Source: Tubulanus polymorphus
Lineage: Eukaryota; Nemertea; Palaeonemertea; Tubulaniformes; Tubulanidae
Direction of reading: 5' to 3'
Assembly: GCF_964204645.1 (NCBI RefSeq)
Contig: NC_134026.1
Location: 3,100,001-3,164,000, forward strand
Length of the DNA: 64,000 nucleotides
The translations under genes were made by a program, and so were the position numbers. The first letter of the stretch is position 1. The number at the start of each line of letters is the position of its first letter. The notes beneath the pieces were generated by a model. The model did not search any database and was not told the origin of the DNA. It saw nothing but the letters and a program-made list of their open reading frames with translations. Shown piece after piece: positions 21,848 through 34,877 of this stretch.

Positions 21848-24800
21848 TCACAGATGAACCACATCAATAACATCATCTTCATCCAAATCCACATCATTCG
21901 GGGTTTGAGTCGGTAAGATCTCTTCGCCGTCAAAGAAAAACTTCAACTTTTTCAAATCGACAGTCCGTTCAACAGAATATTTCAACATAGCTTTCTGAAG
22001 AGGCTCATCCTGAAATTGATTATAAAATATGTATGGCTTTGAGCTAGAACTTATGCATTCTTTGAATGTTTCCCCAATACAGAGGAACCATAGGTTAGGA
22101 ACATATTTTTGGTCTCCTGAAGTTTGTTGTAACGACGAGGTATCTTAATTACCTTCATTAAACTGGCCGACAGTTTAGTTTTATATCCTTTCGTTTGCAG
22201 GAATATTTTGATACCTCCACTGCAGATTTCCTCGGCCAATGGTTGGTCGTCGCATTGCACGGTGAAACCTTCAATATAACAATACCACACATAAAGTTAA
22301 ACAAACTAGAAAATAATCAATCCAACAATCAATATTGAGAAGACTGCCGATTCCTTTTTAAAAGGAATACATCATCCTAAAAGTTTTAGAATGATGTATT
22401 TCATGAATAACTGCGTGGCAGAAACATGCGTGAACATGCTAGCGACTATGACAAAATTCGATAATTACTGTACAATATTTGATAATTGACAAAATGCAAG
22501 AAATTGAACAAAACTTACTGAGAATATCAGCTACAGTGAGATTGTGTTTAGCGGGTGTATCATAGGGACGAATTGTCGCATCTCTGACGAGTAACATACA
22601 TCGATCCGATGGTAGACCTTCTTTTGCCGCCATTTCTACAATAACTCGATGAAACGGTTCGTCCTGAGTCATACAGATCCTGTGAATACCCGATCTACTC
22701 CGTACTTTAATGATGATTGCTTTCTGAGCGACCGGTGACAGCAGCGTGACGTCGCTAAATGAGTCATCGATCCCTGTTTCCTGAGTGTTTATTGACGAAA
22801 TGTTTGACAGCACTTTTACGTGATCAAGACTCCTACAATAAAGAGTGAATTAATGTTATCATTAAATAAAATTTCATTTTGTTGAAAAGGTAAAATGAGA
22901 AGCTAGACTTGACCAGTTGTGACAGCTGTAAATTAGTCAAAAACCTTCATAGGCTACATGGTTACTGGGAGTACCAAATCTCTATATGACGTCCATGTTA
23001 CCGGGGCGTCAAAACTATTGTGAAAACTTATAAAATCTCCTAGTAAGGGTAGATTTCATAGTACCGCGGTGATGAATTTTTGGGTGGAGCATTTCAAGGA
23101 TTACGCATTACTATATTTTACATTTTCTTAGGTGAGGAAGTCAAAAAGGACCCTGGATCTGCACCTGTCATTAAAGTGATGAACCTTCACACAAGTTACT
23201 TTTCCGAACCAAAAAAGTATGCAAGCAATCAACGTCATATATTTTACCTCAATGCATCTTTAACATCTTTTTTCTGTCTCTTTTTGCGCTCGGGTTGAGC
23301 TATATTAGGCGGTGGTGTTGGGGGAGGGGGTGGCGGAGAGGGGGATCTATTCGGAGTTCGATCATCAACGTACAATGTACTCGAATCTGGAGAATAACAT
23401 CTACAAAAACAATAGAACGTAAAATGTTTAATACCAAAAATCCACCTGGTAATCTAAACTACTCAGAAGTCCGGATTCTTTACCCGGTATCGCGTAAAGT
23501 TTCACTCGGTGAATTCTCTTTTTCGCTGCTGGATCTTGTAACGCGGTTAGTTCGAGCTCTCAAACGAACATTTGAATTACTGATCCCTTCTTCTACAAAA
23601 CATGGAGAGTGAATCGTCATAATATATACATTCACAAACAAACTAATACAAACACGTACAAATTTTTGCAATTTCGATGAAGAGCCATTCCTATGAATAA
23701 GAAGTGAAATGTAAATGTCAGCCTAGGCATATAATGAAGAGAAAATTCTCATGCCAAGATTGCTGCTTGCCTCCCACTTGAGACATTACCGCTAGAAAAT
23801 GAGAAGAGCTACGCAATTATTTGGCAAAATCATGCCTAATGTCTATTTCAACCTGACTTGAGAGCATTCCAGGTGGCCTAGCTCAGTCAGTTTTCGTGGT
23901 ACATACCTGATAAAAGTCTTATAAGGACCAGAATGCATTGGCAGTCGACCTAAATCATAATTTTTTAATCCATTTGAAACTGTATTGAAGGATATCCAAA
24001 AAATCTGCATTGAGAGGGGTTCCTGAGAGAAAAGAGACTCCATGATTTGAAAGTTTAACAATATGTCTCCATGCCTACCAACAGAAACTTGATACGTAGG
24101 CATGGAAACATATTGTTAAACTTTCAAATCATGGAGTCACTTCTCTTCATTTAACCCCTTTCAGTGAAGACTTTTTGGATATCCTTCAATACAGTTTCAA
24201 ATGGATTAAAAAATGATGATTTAGGTCGACTGCGTGTCCTTTCTGGTCCTATTAAGACCTTTATCAGGTATGTACTACCAAAAATTAGTGAGCTAGGCCG
24301 GCCGGAATGCTCTCAAGTCAGTTGAAATAGACATTACCACAAATTAAATTTTGAAATGAATTCGAATCTTCACCTATCAGTACTTACCATCAGAAGATGC
24401 AGCCGTTTCTTTTGCTATTAAATTCAAACCCTTATTTTGGAATGACGTAAAACACTGATTCACTTTGTTTGTGTAAACACACGATTTCGCCGACGTTTCA
24501 ACCGCCGAATTTAAAGATTTATTATTGTTGATTTTGCCTCGGATCGTCTTCCTGCTGATGTTCCGCACTGTACGTGACGGCTTCTTTTTTGTCGGAGGCG
24601 AATCAGTGTTCGAATCGCTGGATAATTCTTTAACCACCGGCATCGGTTTGCTCTTTTCATCGACACTCTCGTTAAATGAGCAGTCGAAATTCGGCAACTT
24701 CAAAGCATTACCCTGATCAAAGAAAATTGGTTTATTTTAGTAATTAGTATGACCAATCAATAACATTTCTGAGGAGGCATTCTTACTCCTAGAGTCGTTT

Positions 24801-24957
24801 TAAGACGTTGATCGATGAAAGCTTATTCAAAGACCCTACGTCAAAGACTCAATCAAGACATTAGATTGCTCAGATAACTTACGCGGAAGTTGGCTTTAGC
24901 GTTGTTAGAACTTCTTTCCAATTCTTCATCGCTGGACAATACCAAAACATCCGCCAT
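21848..24957 (-). CDS. NFATC2IP: NFATC2-interacting protein-like, tandem SUMO-like domains (Rad60/Esc2 family)
   Basis: Minus-strand exons 24957-24883, 24712-24388, 23592-23484, 23400-23248, 22832-22519, 22268-22153 and 22009-21848 join in phase to 417 residues (human NFATC2IP is 419). The start is MADVLVLSSDEELERSS, an acidic SUMO-interaction-like motif (VLVLSSDEE). The middle is Lys/Ser-rich with a proline cluster (SPSPPPPPTPPP). SUMO-like domain 1 is about residues 250-325 and domain 2 about 327-417, with LKKLKFFFDGEEI, DVDLDEDDVIDVV and no C-terminal Gly-Gly, as in Rad60/NFATC2IP. Family members bind the E2 UBC9 and act in SUMO-dependent genome maintenance. Intron 2 holds a 500 bp foldback. 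The gene is divergent from MFSD13A. Confidence 0.9.
23837..24336. repeat. Long foldback (inverted repeat) with about 240-bp arms
   Basis: The left arm (23837-24078, starting TAATGTCTATTTCAAC) is mirrored by 24095-24336 (ending GTTGAAATAGACATTA), around a loop of about 16 nt. The arms differ by scattered substitutions and small indels. Landmarks in both arms include the pair GGATATCC and TTTCAAATCATGGAGT. It lies inside NFATC2IP intron 2 and would form a long dsRNA hairpin in the pre-mRNA. Open frames within it are by-products. It is probably a foldback transposable element. Confidence 0.9.
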
Positions 24958-25603
24958 TTTAACTCTCAGATTCTTCTCATCGCCGATAGATGGCGCTCGT
25001 CCAATCAATTTTTTGCTGCCTTCATTTACAAAAACATGAGATGAGATATAAACAAAGGAATTAGGAACGATGGTAATGTACGGTACGGAGTGGATAATGA
25101 AATATGTCTAGCTAAGGCCTCGAAATAAGAGGAAAAGAGATGACGTCCTGTCGGAAGATAGATGGCGCTGCAATAGTAAGTTGATGTGTCAAAATGTCAA
25201 AATTTCCAATTCTAACTCGAATTTACGGTTATTATCAAACATAAGATGCTGATAATGTGAATTAAAGGAAAGAACTGAATTATACCCACCATTCTTCAGA
25301 CAGTCTTTACATCTTTTTAGTCTTAAAACCCGGAAAAATGTGTTTAAACCGTGCGCCGGTTCAGTCAATTCAATACAAATTTAAGAGAAGACTGAAATTT
25401 ATTTCAACTGTTTTCATTGTGGGTTGAAATGTACAAACATCTATAGCTGGAGAAAATATGAAACTTCTCATGTATTTCAATGCTGCTAATATTTCCCTTT
25501 TAGATGAAATTCTGCAAGAGTGCCTTTTTGTCGCGAAATGATTAGTCCGATGAATATGGGTCTTTCCTAGTTTGATAGCGAGTCTTTGTAAGGTGTGAGA
25601 AAA
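24958..25603. promoter_or_regulatory. Divergent promoter region NFATC2IP (-) / MFSD13A (+)
   Basis: 646 bp separate the two start codons. The region contains two AGATGGCGC sites (24988-24996 and 25160-25168) in the same orientation, both preceded by GAT. A TGACGTCC at about 25141 resembles a CRE half palindrome. No coding sequence seen. Confidence 0.5.
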
Positions 25604-27953
25604 ATGAATCTTAGACCTATAACTCGGAAGATACCTCTCGGTTTTTGGTACGGAAGTCTAAGTTTCTTCCAATCGATGCTTCACAACTTATTTCTGTTGT
25701 ACCACATCGAAACGTTCGTTTCCGTTTATAAAATAGACAAGACTTCATTTTGGATCGGCGAAACGATATTTCTCATTTGGAATTCGTGTAACGACCCGCT
25801 TTTCGGTTGGATCAGCGATAAAAACCTTCTGAAAACCGCGGATGAAGTTCCGGTGCCTAACATCGTCCAGAAACGATTATCAGCTCTCGCGTGGAACGGA
25901 CCCCTTTACGGATTATCGTTTATGACTTTCTGGTTTGAATGGGCTCCGCCGGCGATTCAATTTACAGTTTGTTTATGTCTTTACGATGGATTTCTAACCG
26001 TCATTGATTTACACCATTCGGCGTTGTTGGCTGATTTAGCTGTCAGCGCGGAAAAAAGAACTCGTCTGAATTCTTTCTGCTCGGTTTTCTGCGCTCTAGG
26101 ATCGCTGTCGGTGTTCATGTCGTATTTGTTCTGGAAACACAATAATATGTTTCAGTTTAAGTTGTTCTGCGCTATCCTGGCTGTCATATCGATGGCTGGA
26201 TTTTCGTTCGTCTGTAAAATCTTGAGGAAGTATTACATCAAAATTGCGAAAAATGAAATTGCACAAAATCAGGATTTTCATCCAGTAAGGTACGTTATAT
26301 CAGCTGAAATCCTTTTTGAAAGATAACTTCATTCGTCTGATTAATTTCTTTGATTGATCAACTTCTTCATAAATTATAACTAATTCTTTAAATAGTGTGA
26401 ACTTTTACCAACTCTGATTTGTCACTTTCATTTTGTTTATTTGTTATATTTCAGAAGCTGTGATTATGGTCACTACTCTCAACCTGTCTCCAAAACTACA
26501 GACTCGATGAAATCATTTCTTCATCAATTGATCGGCCAGAAAAATTTTATATGGTTTGCTTTGATGAATCTTATCCAGGTCTGGTAACCGGTAGTTTCAT
26601 GTACATTCAGTAGAACCCACTTAATTCGGATTGTTTGTGACTGAGAAATTCATTCGGTTTATGAGAGGTCCATGAATTAATCTGGATTAAACTGAGCCGA
26701 ATTAAATGTGTTCGACTGTATATGTTTAGGAGCCAGTCCAACTTTGATCCCATTTTATACGTAATACCCCTACCTTCTGTTACAGGTCTTTCACTGCCAT
26801 TTTAACAGCAATTTTTTCCCGTTATTCCTTGATAATTTGGTGGCCGAGTCGATTTCGCCAACTGCTGCATCTATCCTGCTGGGTAAGGATTCTTGTCTGA
26901 CAATTTCAGCTATATGATTACTTATATTTGGCGATTACTGACGATAAATGTGTATATTTGATATTGCAGGTATATCATTTGTAGCTCCTCACGTGAATAA
27001 TCTTTATTTCCTGAGTTTATGTCGTAAATATGGTGTATACAAGGTCATTCAAGTTCTGTTTCTCGTTAAACTGGTGCTCTGCATGATTATGTTTTCCTTA
27101 GGACCGAGTCATGTATGGATGCTCTGTCTCTTCATAGCAAGGTACTTCATATTCAAGCACTGTTTTTCTAAATTGACATTTCATTTTGTAATTGTGGTAG
27201 AATTGTCAAAATGCTCGAGAAATATCTAAAAATTCTCATGGCTGTTAAATGAGGAGGTCGTCGATTGTCTGGACGAGATATATCCCATGTATTCTGGGAA
27301 GGGCAATGAGTTTGAAAAAGGTTTAATTGGAATGGGATGTAGTGTCATGTATATTTTGTCAGTCCATTTTTTGCGAGCACTGCTTGGAATAACAATTCAG
27401 ATCGGCTAAATCTTTTCAATTTCTCTTTTCAGTAATCGTGTTTTTACAGAAGGAACGTGTAAATTGTTGAATCTGGTGATTAGCGATTTAGTAGATGAAG
27501 ATTATGTAATTCATTGTCGCCAACAGGCTGTGTCTGCGTTAATGTTTGGAATGACTGCGTTTCTATCAAAACCAGGTCAAACCTTCGCTCCACTTATTGG
27601 CACATGGTTACTTTCCGTTCAAACTGGTGCGTTGACTTACAATACACGATACACTTATATAAATTGATTTAGTAATTTCTTCATTAATTTGCTGACACTT
27701 CTATTTTCTTGAAATTCTAGGGCATGATATATTCCAATCCGGTGGTATGGACGGCTCCATAAAACTAGATATACAGAAACTAGACATCGAATCAAAACAG
27801 GTTTATAAGAGAGGCTGTTTTGATATTCTGATCTACGTGCCAGTTGCCTGCGCAGTACTTCAGCTTATAGCGTGGTCCAAGTTCACTCTTCACGGAAAAC
27901 GACTTCGTTGGATCAAACAAGTCCGAGCCGGAAGTGAACACAGGACTGTCTAG
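25604..27953 (+). CDS. MFSD13A: Major facilitator superfamily protein MFSD13A / TMEM180
   Basis: Multi-pass membrane protein of the MFS GPH (sodium:galactoside symporter-like) clan; its transported substrate is unknown. Exons 25604-26289, 26455-26578, 26786-26882, 26970-27141, 27433-27626 and 27721-27953 give 501 residues (human is 517). The N-terminal exon contains [20 protein letters not shown] and the family motif [11 protein letters not shown], the MFS loop 2-3 equivalent. Later helices include [17 protein letters not shown] and [20 protein letters not shown]. The ATG at 25604 was chosen; an in-frame GTG at 25595 is not a plausible eukaryotic start. Intron 2 carries a small TIR element. 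Confidence 0.92.
26608..26718. mobile_element. Short TIR element (pogo/Tigger-like MITE), degenerate
   Basis: The 5' end CAGTAGAACCCACTTAATTC and the 3' end GAATTAAATGTGTTCGACTG are imperfect inverted repeats of about 22 nt. CAGT...ACTG termini with AAC(C) and AATTCGG are usual for pogo-type non-autonomous elements. The TA target duplication is visible only on the right. It sits in MFSD13A intron 2. Confidence 0.6.
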
Positions 27954-28559
27954 TTTATGTGTGTGAACATAATTGAAGTATGCAACCTGCTTAAACAAAA
28001 TTATGTCATCAAATACATATTTATTTCCATCCTCTGTGTTCAAAAGCAAATTCATCAAAAATCAACTGATATAAATAGTGCTGTCGAGAAATTTCTCTGA
28101 CCAATATTGTCATTCTAAATTCAAGACATTACCGAAAATATCTTGCACCAATGTACGTATACAACCAGCAGTAAATAAGGTACACACTGATTCTGTTTTA
28201 AGGGAGATAATGATAGTATTTTACTATAAAATATTCATGTTGTTTAAGGAAAATATTATATTTATATCTACAAAAATAAACCTGCCATATTTACATCTTG
28301 ATATCAGAGTAATTAATTGAAAATCCTGATGGAATTTAGGAGAGGATGTTCTTCATCTGTTTTGATCTTCCACTGATGACAAAAATGGCTGGCAATAGCT
28401 GATGATCAATCAACTGAATAGGATTCGTGAGGATATTTAACCCAGTATATTGCTATTGTATGACAGTGCAAGAAGATAGTGATAACTGAATACTTTAAAA
28501 ATATAGTTTATTTCAAAACAGAATAAAAGAGACCGAATGATTCATAGATACTTCATCTA
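27954..28559. other. Convergent 3' flanks of MFSD13A and PIGG
   Basis: No coding exon. Plus-strand AAATAAACC near 28275 contains an AATAAA that may end MFSD13A. The TTTATT near 28507-28512 is a minus-strand AATAAA suited to PIGG, about 50 nt beyond its stop codon. Confidence 0.5.
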
Positions 28560-31500
28560 TCACACTACATCAGGTGGTTGTATATATTTTAGACATAAAG
28601 TTGCCAATACAAAAGTCATTGTTACAAGTGTATACATTCCCTCGTAGAGTATCTTCGGTGAGAAAACAGTCCACACGAAGAGATGATACCTTAAAACCAT
28701 AGCATTTATCGAGAAAAAAGCTATGACGATACATCTAAATAGTAATATACTGGCACAACATACTATCACATCCTGATGTGACCTACAAAGATGAAAATGA
28801 TAAAAATCCACGGTTATGTTAAAAAATACTCCCGAAGAGCTGATAAAGATTGATGAGACAATGGACTGACCTTTTACGCTTCTTTGATACAAGGAGTTTA
28901 ATAAAACTTGTCATCCAGAATAGAGGTCCTATGAATGTTGATATAGCCATCAAGATACCTATTATAACCGGATTATAGCCAGATAAACCTACATAACCAG
29001 CAGATACATCAACTGTACTGATACTGTTTGAATTACCCTATAAAAAATAGTAGTGAAATGTGTATAGAGTATTGAAGGCTGTGAATCCTTACAATTCATG
29101 CGAGTATTTTACTAACCTGCTGAAAAAATGCTGCATTTCCGATCCATAGATATATAATCATCACAGTAAACTGAGAATTCTTTAATTTCGGAATGATGTT
29201 TGAACTGAGTAAATGCTCTAGTAGTATATTCATCGAGAATTGTACAATATTATGCGGTCGTAAGAGTAATAATCCTAGAACGCATAACGCGCATTGTCCA
29301 TCGACAAAAGTTCCTTCATATCTGACATCCATGAAGCTTAGTTTCGAAGAGAAACATTGTTTTAATAGCGTCGAAACTACCATCGCGAACAAAGCTGCAA
29401 AAACGATTTGTGCTTCAAATATTCCCCTGATAAAGAGAAAGGATATCATATTAAATTATCGTTTCAGCTTGCTGTGGCATATACTGCATACAGTTATAAT
29501 GAGATAGAATGCAAACTTACTTTGAACTGGGATTATTGGCGAAAGGAAGCCACAAATAATCTGTCCTGGCTCGGAACAAATATATCACCAGCAATGAAAC
29601 AGCAAGAAGTAACCGATAGACTGGAGTCAATCCTTTTCTGATAAATATTACGTAAGTCATGCACAATGACGAGCACACCAACGCTGACAGCCAGTTCTTA
29701 TTTTCAGGTCTGCGAGAAATTTATCAGTTTTAGGTTTTCATTTGCTCAATGATAAGATGTACTGATAGGAATGTTATCGCATTTACCTGACTAACCAGTC
29801 ACCGATATCAGGAAGATGAGACCATTTATCCCCAGTTTGATTCCAAGCCCGCAAAATCCGATTCAAGATGAACACAGAACCGATGAAAATATAGTCGATG
29901 AATCTACTATTTTGTTTCCCATTCGTCGAGTCTTCTTTCACCAGGAGAAAATTTTCGCAGCTATCATCGTTGATTTGTGAAGTTTCTATGTTGACAAAAT
30001 GCATCTGGACAAGCCGAGCAAACATGGCTATATAAACAGTTGTGGTGAAGAAATACCAGGTCTGATGTTCTTCTTCAACAAAACTGCTCGACATCAGTGA
30101 TAATGCATGGCCAAGTGTACCGAGAATAAGCAGTATTGTACCTGATTTCTTAAAGCGAGTTAACTAGAAAGAATGGAATATCATTTTAATTTGGGATGAA
30201 TTATACAAAGGCATATTATATATATTGTCATTATGACTCACCATTGAACAGATTAATTTAGGCATTCCTGATGTACATAATAATATCCATGAGATTTGGA
30301 GAGCTAATCCACAATAAAACATCCCTACTGCAGTTAGGTGTAAATGTGTTTTCGGACATAGTGTCTCTCCTTTGTATGAACTAGTACAAATGACAACTTG
30401 AACAGTCGCAATCACAAAAAGGCTCAGAATCGGAAGCCATATAGATAAGGATGTAGGTACATTTACTGGTTGAAAATCATCTTGAATGATGGTTATATAT
30501 GAGAGCATTACCTGTAAAATAGAGGTGAACATTCATAACCTGTCAGATCAATGAGTCCCAAACAGAACGGAATATGCTTACCATCCAAATGATCATTATT
30601 CCAGTGATGATCGCATGCATGTCATATTGTAACAATGATTTACTTAGTGAATTCCTCATTTTGATAGCAGCGCTTGAGTATAGATTGATTATCTTGTGAT
30701 AATGATCACTTATTGCACCTTGTTTCAACCAATCCATATGAGCTTGATATGCCCTGTTGTACGAATCCATTTCTAAAAGTTTTAAAATGTACTTTTTAAG
30801 TAAAACTTCAAAAACTAAATCTTTTAAATGGTCTCATCATACCTTGTCCTCCTCCAGTACCAATATTGAGACTATACAGATTAGCTATTTGCTTCGCATT
30901 TTGATAAAAGGCTGTTAATTTCTCCTTCGGTGAATAACCTTTCAGTCCTTCCTTACTGATAACACCCAAGTTATTAAGTGGAATCGGTAATCCGAGTAAC
31001 ACAGACAGCAAAGGTACTGTATCAATTTGATAAATATCGGGGCGATTGTTCACTAGAAATATAGAAGCAGTAGCACGTCAATTCAAGAGCAACTAGATAA
31101 TGAATATGGCTTATTCAAAACAATTTGTACATACCGCTGATGTTACGATCAGCAATCATGATGAAAGGAGTAATGGTTTCACTGGGTGATGATCCACCGT
31201 GACTGCCTTGATCACTCATTCCATGATCGCCACAAACCACTAACAGAGTTTCTTTATCTCCCTGTAACTATATCATAAGAATAGAATTCAACTATCTGAT
31301 ATGTTAAATTAGTCACCAATAATTCAAGATGTTTCACAAACCTGGATAAGTTCTTTATCTAATTTTTCGATAATTTGGTCCATTTCGTTCAGTTTTGGAG
31401 GGACTAGAGGGCTCTTCGGTCCCGCTGTATGTCCGATATGATCCAATCCCAAATAGTGCAGTATCAGCACATTCCAGTCAGAGTTTCTGATTTCATTATC

Positions 31501-32430
31501 AAGATGCCGAGTGACATTTACATCCACCTAATCAGATAACAATTTTTTTCAAAGTGTTAGCCATTTCATGAAAAGTAATAATTCCACAAATACTTGGTTG
31601 AAGGATGAATTACCTCGGTATAATCTGTAACAAAGAATGAAGTTGTTCCTTCTGATCTGATGAAATGATGAGGAAATAGACGTAACCAAGTATCATCACC
31701 ATAAAAAACCAACTTTCGTTCATTTCTGTAAAGTTGCGTAATCAAGTTGTCTATTCTTAATTCTTGTGAATCAAAGTTAAGGACGACATCTATAAACCCA
31801 GGGATATCACCACTTGTCATTGCCTATAGATGTAACACATAAATATGAATAATTTATTTGCGTTCATATTATCAATAATAATATCAATGCTGGTTATGCA
31901 ATAATGGATAATGAAATACATAGGGAAAGGAAGTATTCACTTATAAATACGTAGGCTACGGGGTAATTTACATTTTAATCATTACCTTTATTCTGGGCAT
32001 AGTAACAGTAGGAGGATGGGCGGATGCAGTGTATGTTTGAGTTCGGGATGAATTTATCATCTTCGAAAGATACGGCATATCTATCGATTCATACACGTTA
32101 TCAGCTCTCAAAGCATCAATCAGAACTACTACCATCCGATCATAAAGTGAACGCAGTCTTTGCCCATCGACTGAAACATTTGGATAAATGTAACCAATAT
32201 GATTAAGCATGTCATACAGTGGATGATATATAAACAAGCCTCAGATAAATCACTGAATGGTGGGAAAACTTACCATTTGCGAGTAAATCTGAATCATTAT
32301 GAACAGCGTATCCTTCTAAGTGATTTTTACTCGGAAAAAAGCCTTTCATAAATACAGCAAATCCTGATAAATGCATAAATGCTATGATCGCGATTAGCCA
32401 GCTCATATGACCATGACGACTGCTGTTCAT
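28560..32430 (-). CDS. PIGG: GPI ethanolamine phosphate transferase 2
   Basis: ER membrane enzyme that adds ethanolamine phosphate to the second mannose of the GPI anchor (with PIGF as partner). Thirteen minus-strand exons: 32430-32274, 32170-31986, 31823-31614, 31527-31342, 31267-31135, 31052-30843, 30772-30582, 30511-30242, 30163-29787, 29709-29521, 29426-29117, 29037-28871, 28782-28560; 935 residues (human 983). An N-terminal hydrophobic signal anchor is followed by the alkaline-phosphatase-fold domain: VVVLIDALRADN (metal), AHPPTVTMPRIK (nucleophile Thr), HYLGLDHIGHTAGP and VVCGDHGMSDQGSHGG (metal Asp/His). The C-terminal half is multi-spanning, with SSFVEEEHQTWYFF and RYHLFVWTVFSPKILYEGM. 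All catalytic residues are present. Head to head with BUD23. Confidence 0.97.
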
Positions 32431-33086
32431 TGTTTCACTTTTTTTTAACCAAACTAGAAAAACATACGAAGGTTACATATAATAGCACATATTTCTAAAA
32501 GCTTCAATCGGCAGAATGAGTGTTCTCAATTAATGTTTGCATCTTAGAATGAATAGACCAAACTTAAATAGCTGTACTGTAACATTGTATTTCACTTGAA
32601 CATTATCATTATACATAGATATAACAGTAAGACAGTACTCTATATTTCCCATAAGTAATGATGAATTAATGTACATTTGCATTGATAATGTATATTTGCA
32701 TTGAAAATGCTGAAACGATATCTGGGATTCGAACCCAAAATCTCGGATTAGAACTCATCAAGTGACATTTGGCTCATTTTTCCTTTAAATTGCCAATTAT
32801 TTTTGAGGCTTGTAATTTACATTATTATTGAATAATAGCAGGAGTTCATTAAAGTATTTTGAAAGAATACTTATTTAGTTTAACTTACCAAAAACAACTT
32901 TTACAATTTCTTTCCTGTCAAAATATTCATTACATCTGCATTCAACATTCTAACCAGAGACAATTCTCAAGGTCGTTGAGCTAGTTGCACTTACTCGTGT
33001 GAAAATCTTTCATTTTCTCATAAAAACGTCTAAAAAGGTGCTAAAATCAGGTTAATATCTAGTGTAGATGAGCCTAGAGGACGAAC
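32431..33086. promoter_or_regulatory. Divergent promoter region PIGG (-) / BUD23 (+)
   Basis: 656 bp between the two start codons, AT-rich, with no TATA box in an obvious position and no recognisable exon. A 15-nt direct repeat, AATGTACATTTGCATTGA near 32669 and AATGTATATTTGCATTGA near 32688, is present. Confidence 0.45.
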
Positions 33087-34877
33087 ATGTCTTCAGGAAA
33101 ACGTCCCGAGCATCAAGCCCCGCCTGAAATAGTATGTATGACTGAAATAAATTAATGAAATTGAAGAAATACTTGCGTTACTACTTACTACACTCTAGAA
33201 TTACGTACTGCTTATCAATGTACTATTGTTTACACCTTTTACTTCTAGTTTTATAATGAAAGTGAAGCTCGAAAGTATACGTCAAAGTAAGTTGAAAAAT
33301 GAACATGTTATTTCAAGTGCCACATAATTCAATACACTACACATCAAACAGACTCCAAACATCTATAAAACTCTTACTTCTTTTCAATTTCAGTTCACGT
33401 ATGATTGAAATACAACAGAAATTATCAGAGAGAGCGATAGAATTGTTAGCACTTCCTGATGATGTGCCTTGTTTAGTGTTAGATATAGGGTCTGTAACTA
33501 TCTTATATCACCCGGTATGAATCAATGAATCAACTTCAATCGATGATACTTGTTTTATCTGCGTTGTTTTTTATTTCTAGATGCGGTTCTGGATTAAGTG
33601 GAGAATGTTTGACCGATCAAGGCCACATTTGGGTTGGAATGGATATTAGCTCTGATATGTTAGGTAAATAAACACCGACGAATCCTAGTCTAAAACTTAT
33701 AGATCCAACAGTTTCATTACCGGTAGATAATGATATTCATCATTTGCTGTTTGTATTACGTGTTTAGATATAGCTGTTGAGAGAGAAGTGGAAGGTGATC
33801 TGATTTTAGCCGATATGGGTTATGGCATGCCATATAGACCAGGATCTTTTGATGGTTGCATCAGGTATGATACTGCTTGAAATACTTGTCAAATAGAAAT
33901 GTTACATGCACCCAAATTGATTAAGAAAACTAACTAATTATTCATTGCAGTATCTCGGCGCTACAGTGGCTTGGTAATGCTGATAAGTCGTATCATAATC
34001 CAGCTAAGAGACTGTACAAGTTCTTTTCAACACTTTATGCTACGTTGGTATGGATTAATAACTAAGTGTATTGCTGAAAGAAATTCAGATTCCTATTGCA
34101 TTTCAAATTTACTTCATTGTTATTTCAGGCAAGAGGAAGTAGAGCTGTGTTCCAGTTGTATCCTGAAAGTAGTTCTCAGGTAATTTGTTAATCTCTTATA
34201 TTATAGGGTGTTCTTTCCTCGCTTTGTGTATGACATCACTCTTTTTGCTCATCTTTTTATAGTTAGAACTGATAACACAGCAGGCAATGAAAGCAGGTTT
34301 CACTGGTGGTCTCGTTGTTGACTATCCAAATAGTTCAAAAGCTAAAAAGTGAGCGAAATTCAAAGACAATTGTACTCATACAACATAATGATTAACACAT
34401 ATCTCGATTTTCCTGTATCAAAAAACATCTGAGCGTATCGAGAGTTGACATGCTGTTGTTTTCTTTCAGAATGTTTCTTTGTCTGTTAACTGGTGGTCAG
34501 ACACAGTTACCTGCTGCATTAGGAACGGAAGCTAGTCAAAGTCAATCAAACCAGATATCTTTCACTAATAAAAGGTACCATTTTTGATAGTCTACAAACA
34601 AATTTGATGAAATATTCCATTTTGATTTTTATACAAATGCGATATATATGTTAACAGGGAGAAAATGAAGAAGATTCGAGGGAAACCTCCAAAGAAATCT
34701 CGCGATTGGATTTTAGAGAAAAAGGAAAGGCGCAGACGTCAGGGAAAGTAAGTTTATTCAGATATAGATCATATATCGGGAGATTCTGTGTAATAACATC
34801 AAAACATTATTGATAATTTTAGGGAAGTGAGAGACAACAACAAATACACTGGAAGAAAAAGGAAGAATGCTTTCTAA
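33087..34877 (+). CDS. BUD23: 18S rRNA (guanine-N7) methyltransferase BUD23 (WBSCR22)
   Basis: SAM-dependent enzyme that, with TRMT112, methylates a guanine of 18S rRNA and aids small-subunit biogenesis in the nucleus. Eleven exons: 33087-33131, 33249-33286, 33394-33489, 33581-33663, 33768-33864, 33951-34047, 34129-34179, 34263-34348, 34470-34574, 34658-34747 and 34823-34877; 280 residues (human 281). The start is [18 protein letters not shown]. The SAM motif I is [15 protein letters not shown], followed by [18 protein letters not shown] and SISALQWLG. The C-terminal basic domain [19 protein letters not shown] ends in GRKRKNAF, a likely nuclear signal. All splice phases close. Confidence 0.97.

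Noticed and set aside
23843-24103. Minus-strand 86-codon open frame as a gene
   Set aside because: It lies entirely in one arm of the foldback and is not kept open in the other arm.
25595-25603. GTG at 25595 as the start of MFSD13A
   Set aside because: Nuclear animal genes initiate at ATG; the in-frame ATG at 25604 fits the family N-terminus.
29783-30532. Separate small membrane-protein genes on the minus strand between 28560 and 30770
   Set aside because: They join in phase as the C-terminal transmembrane half of PIGG.
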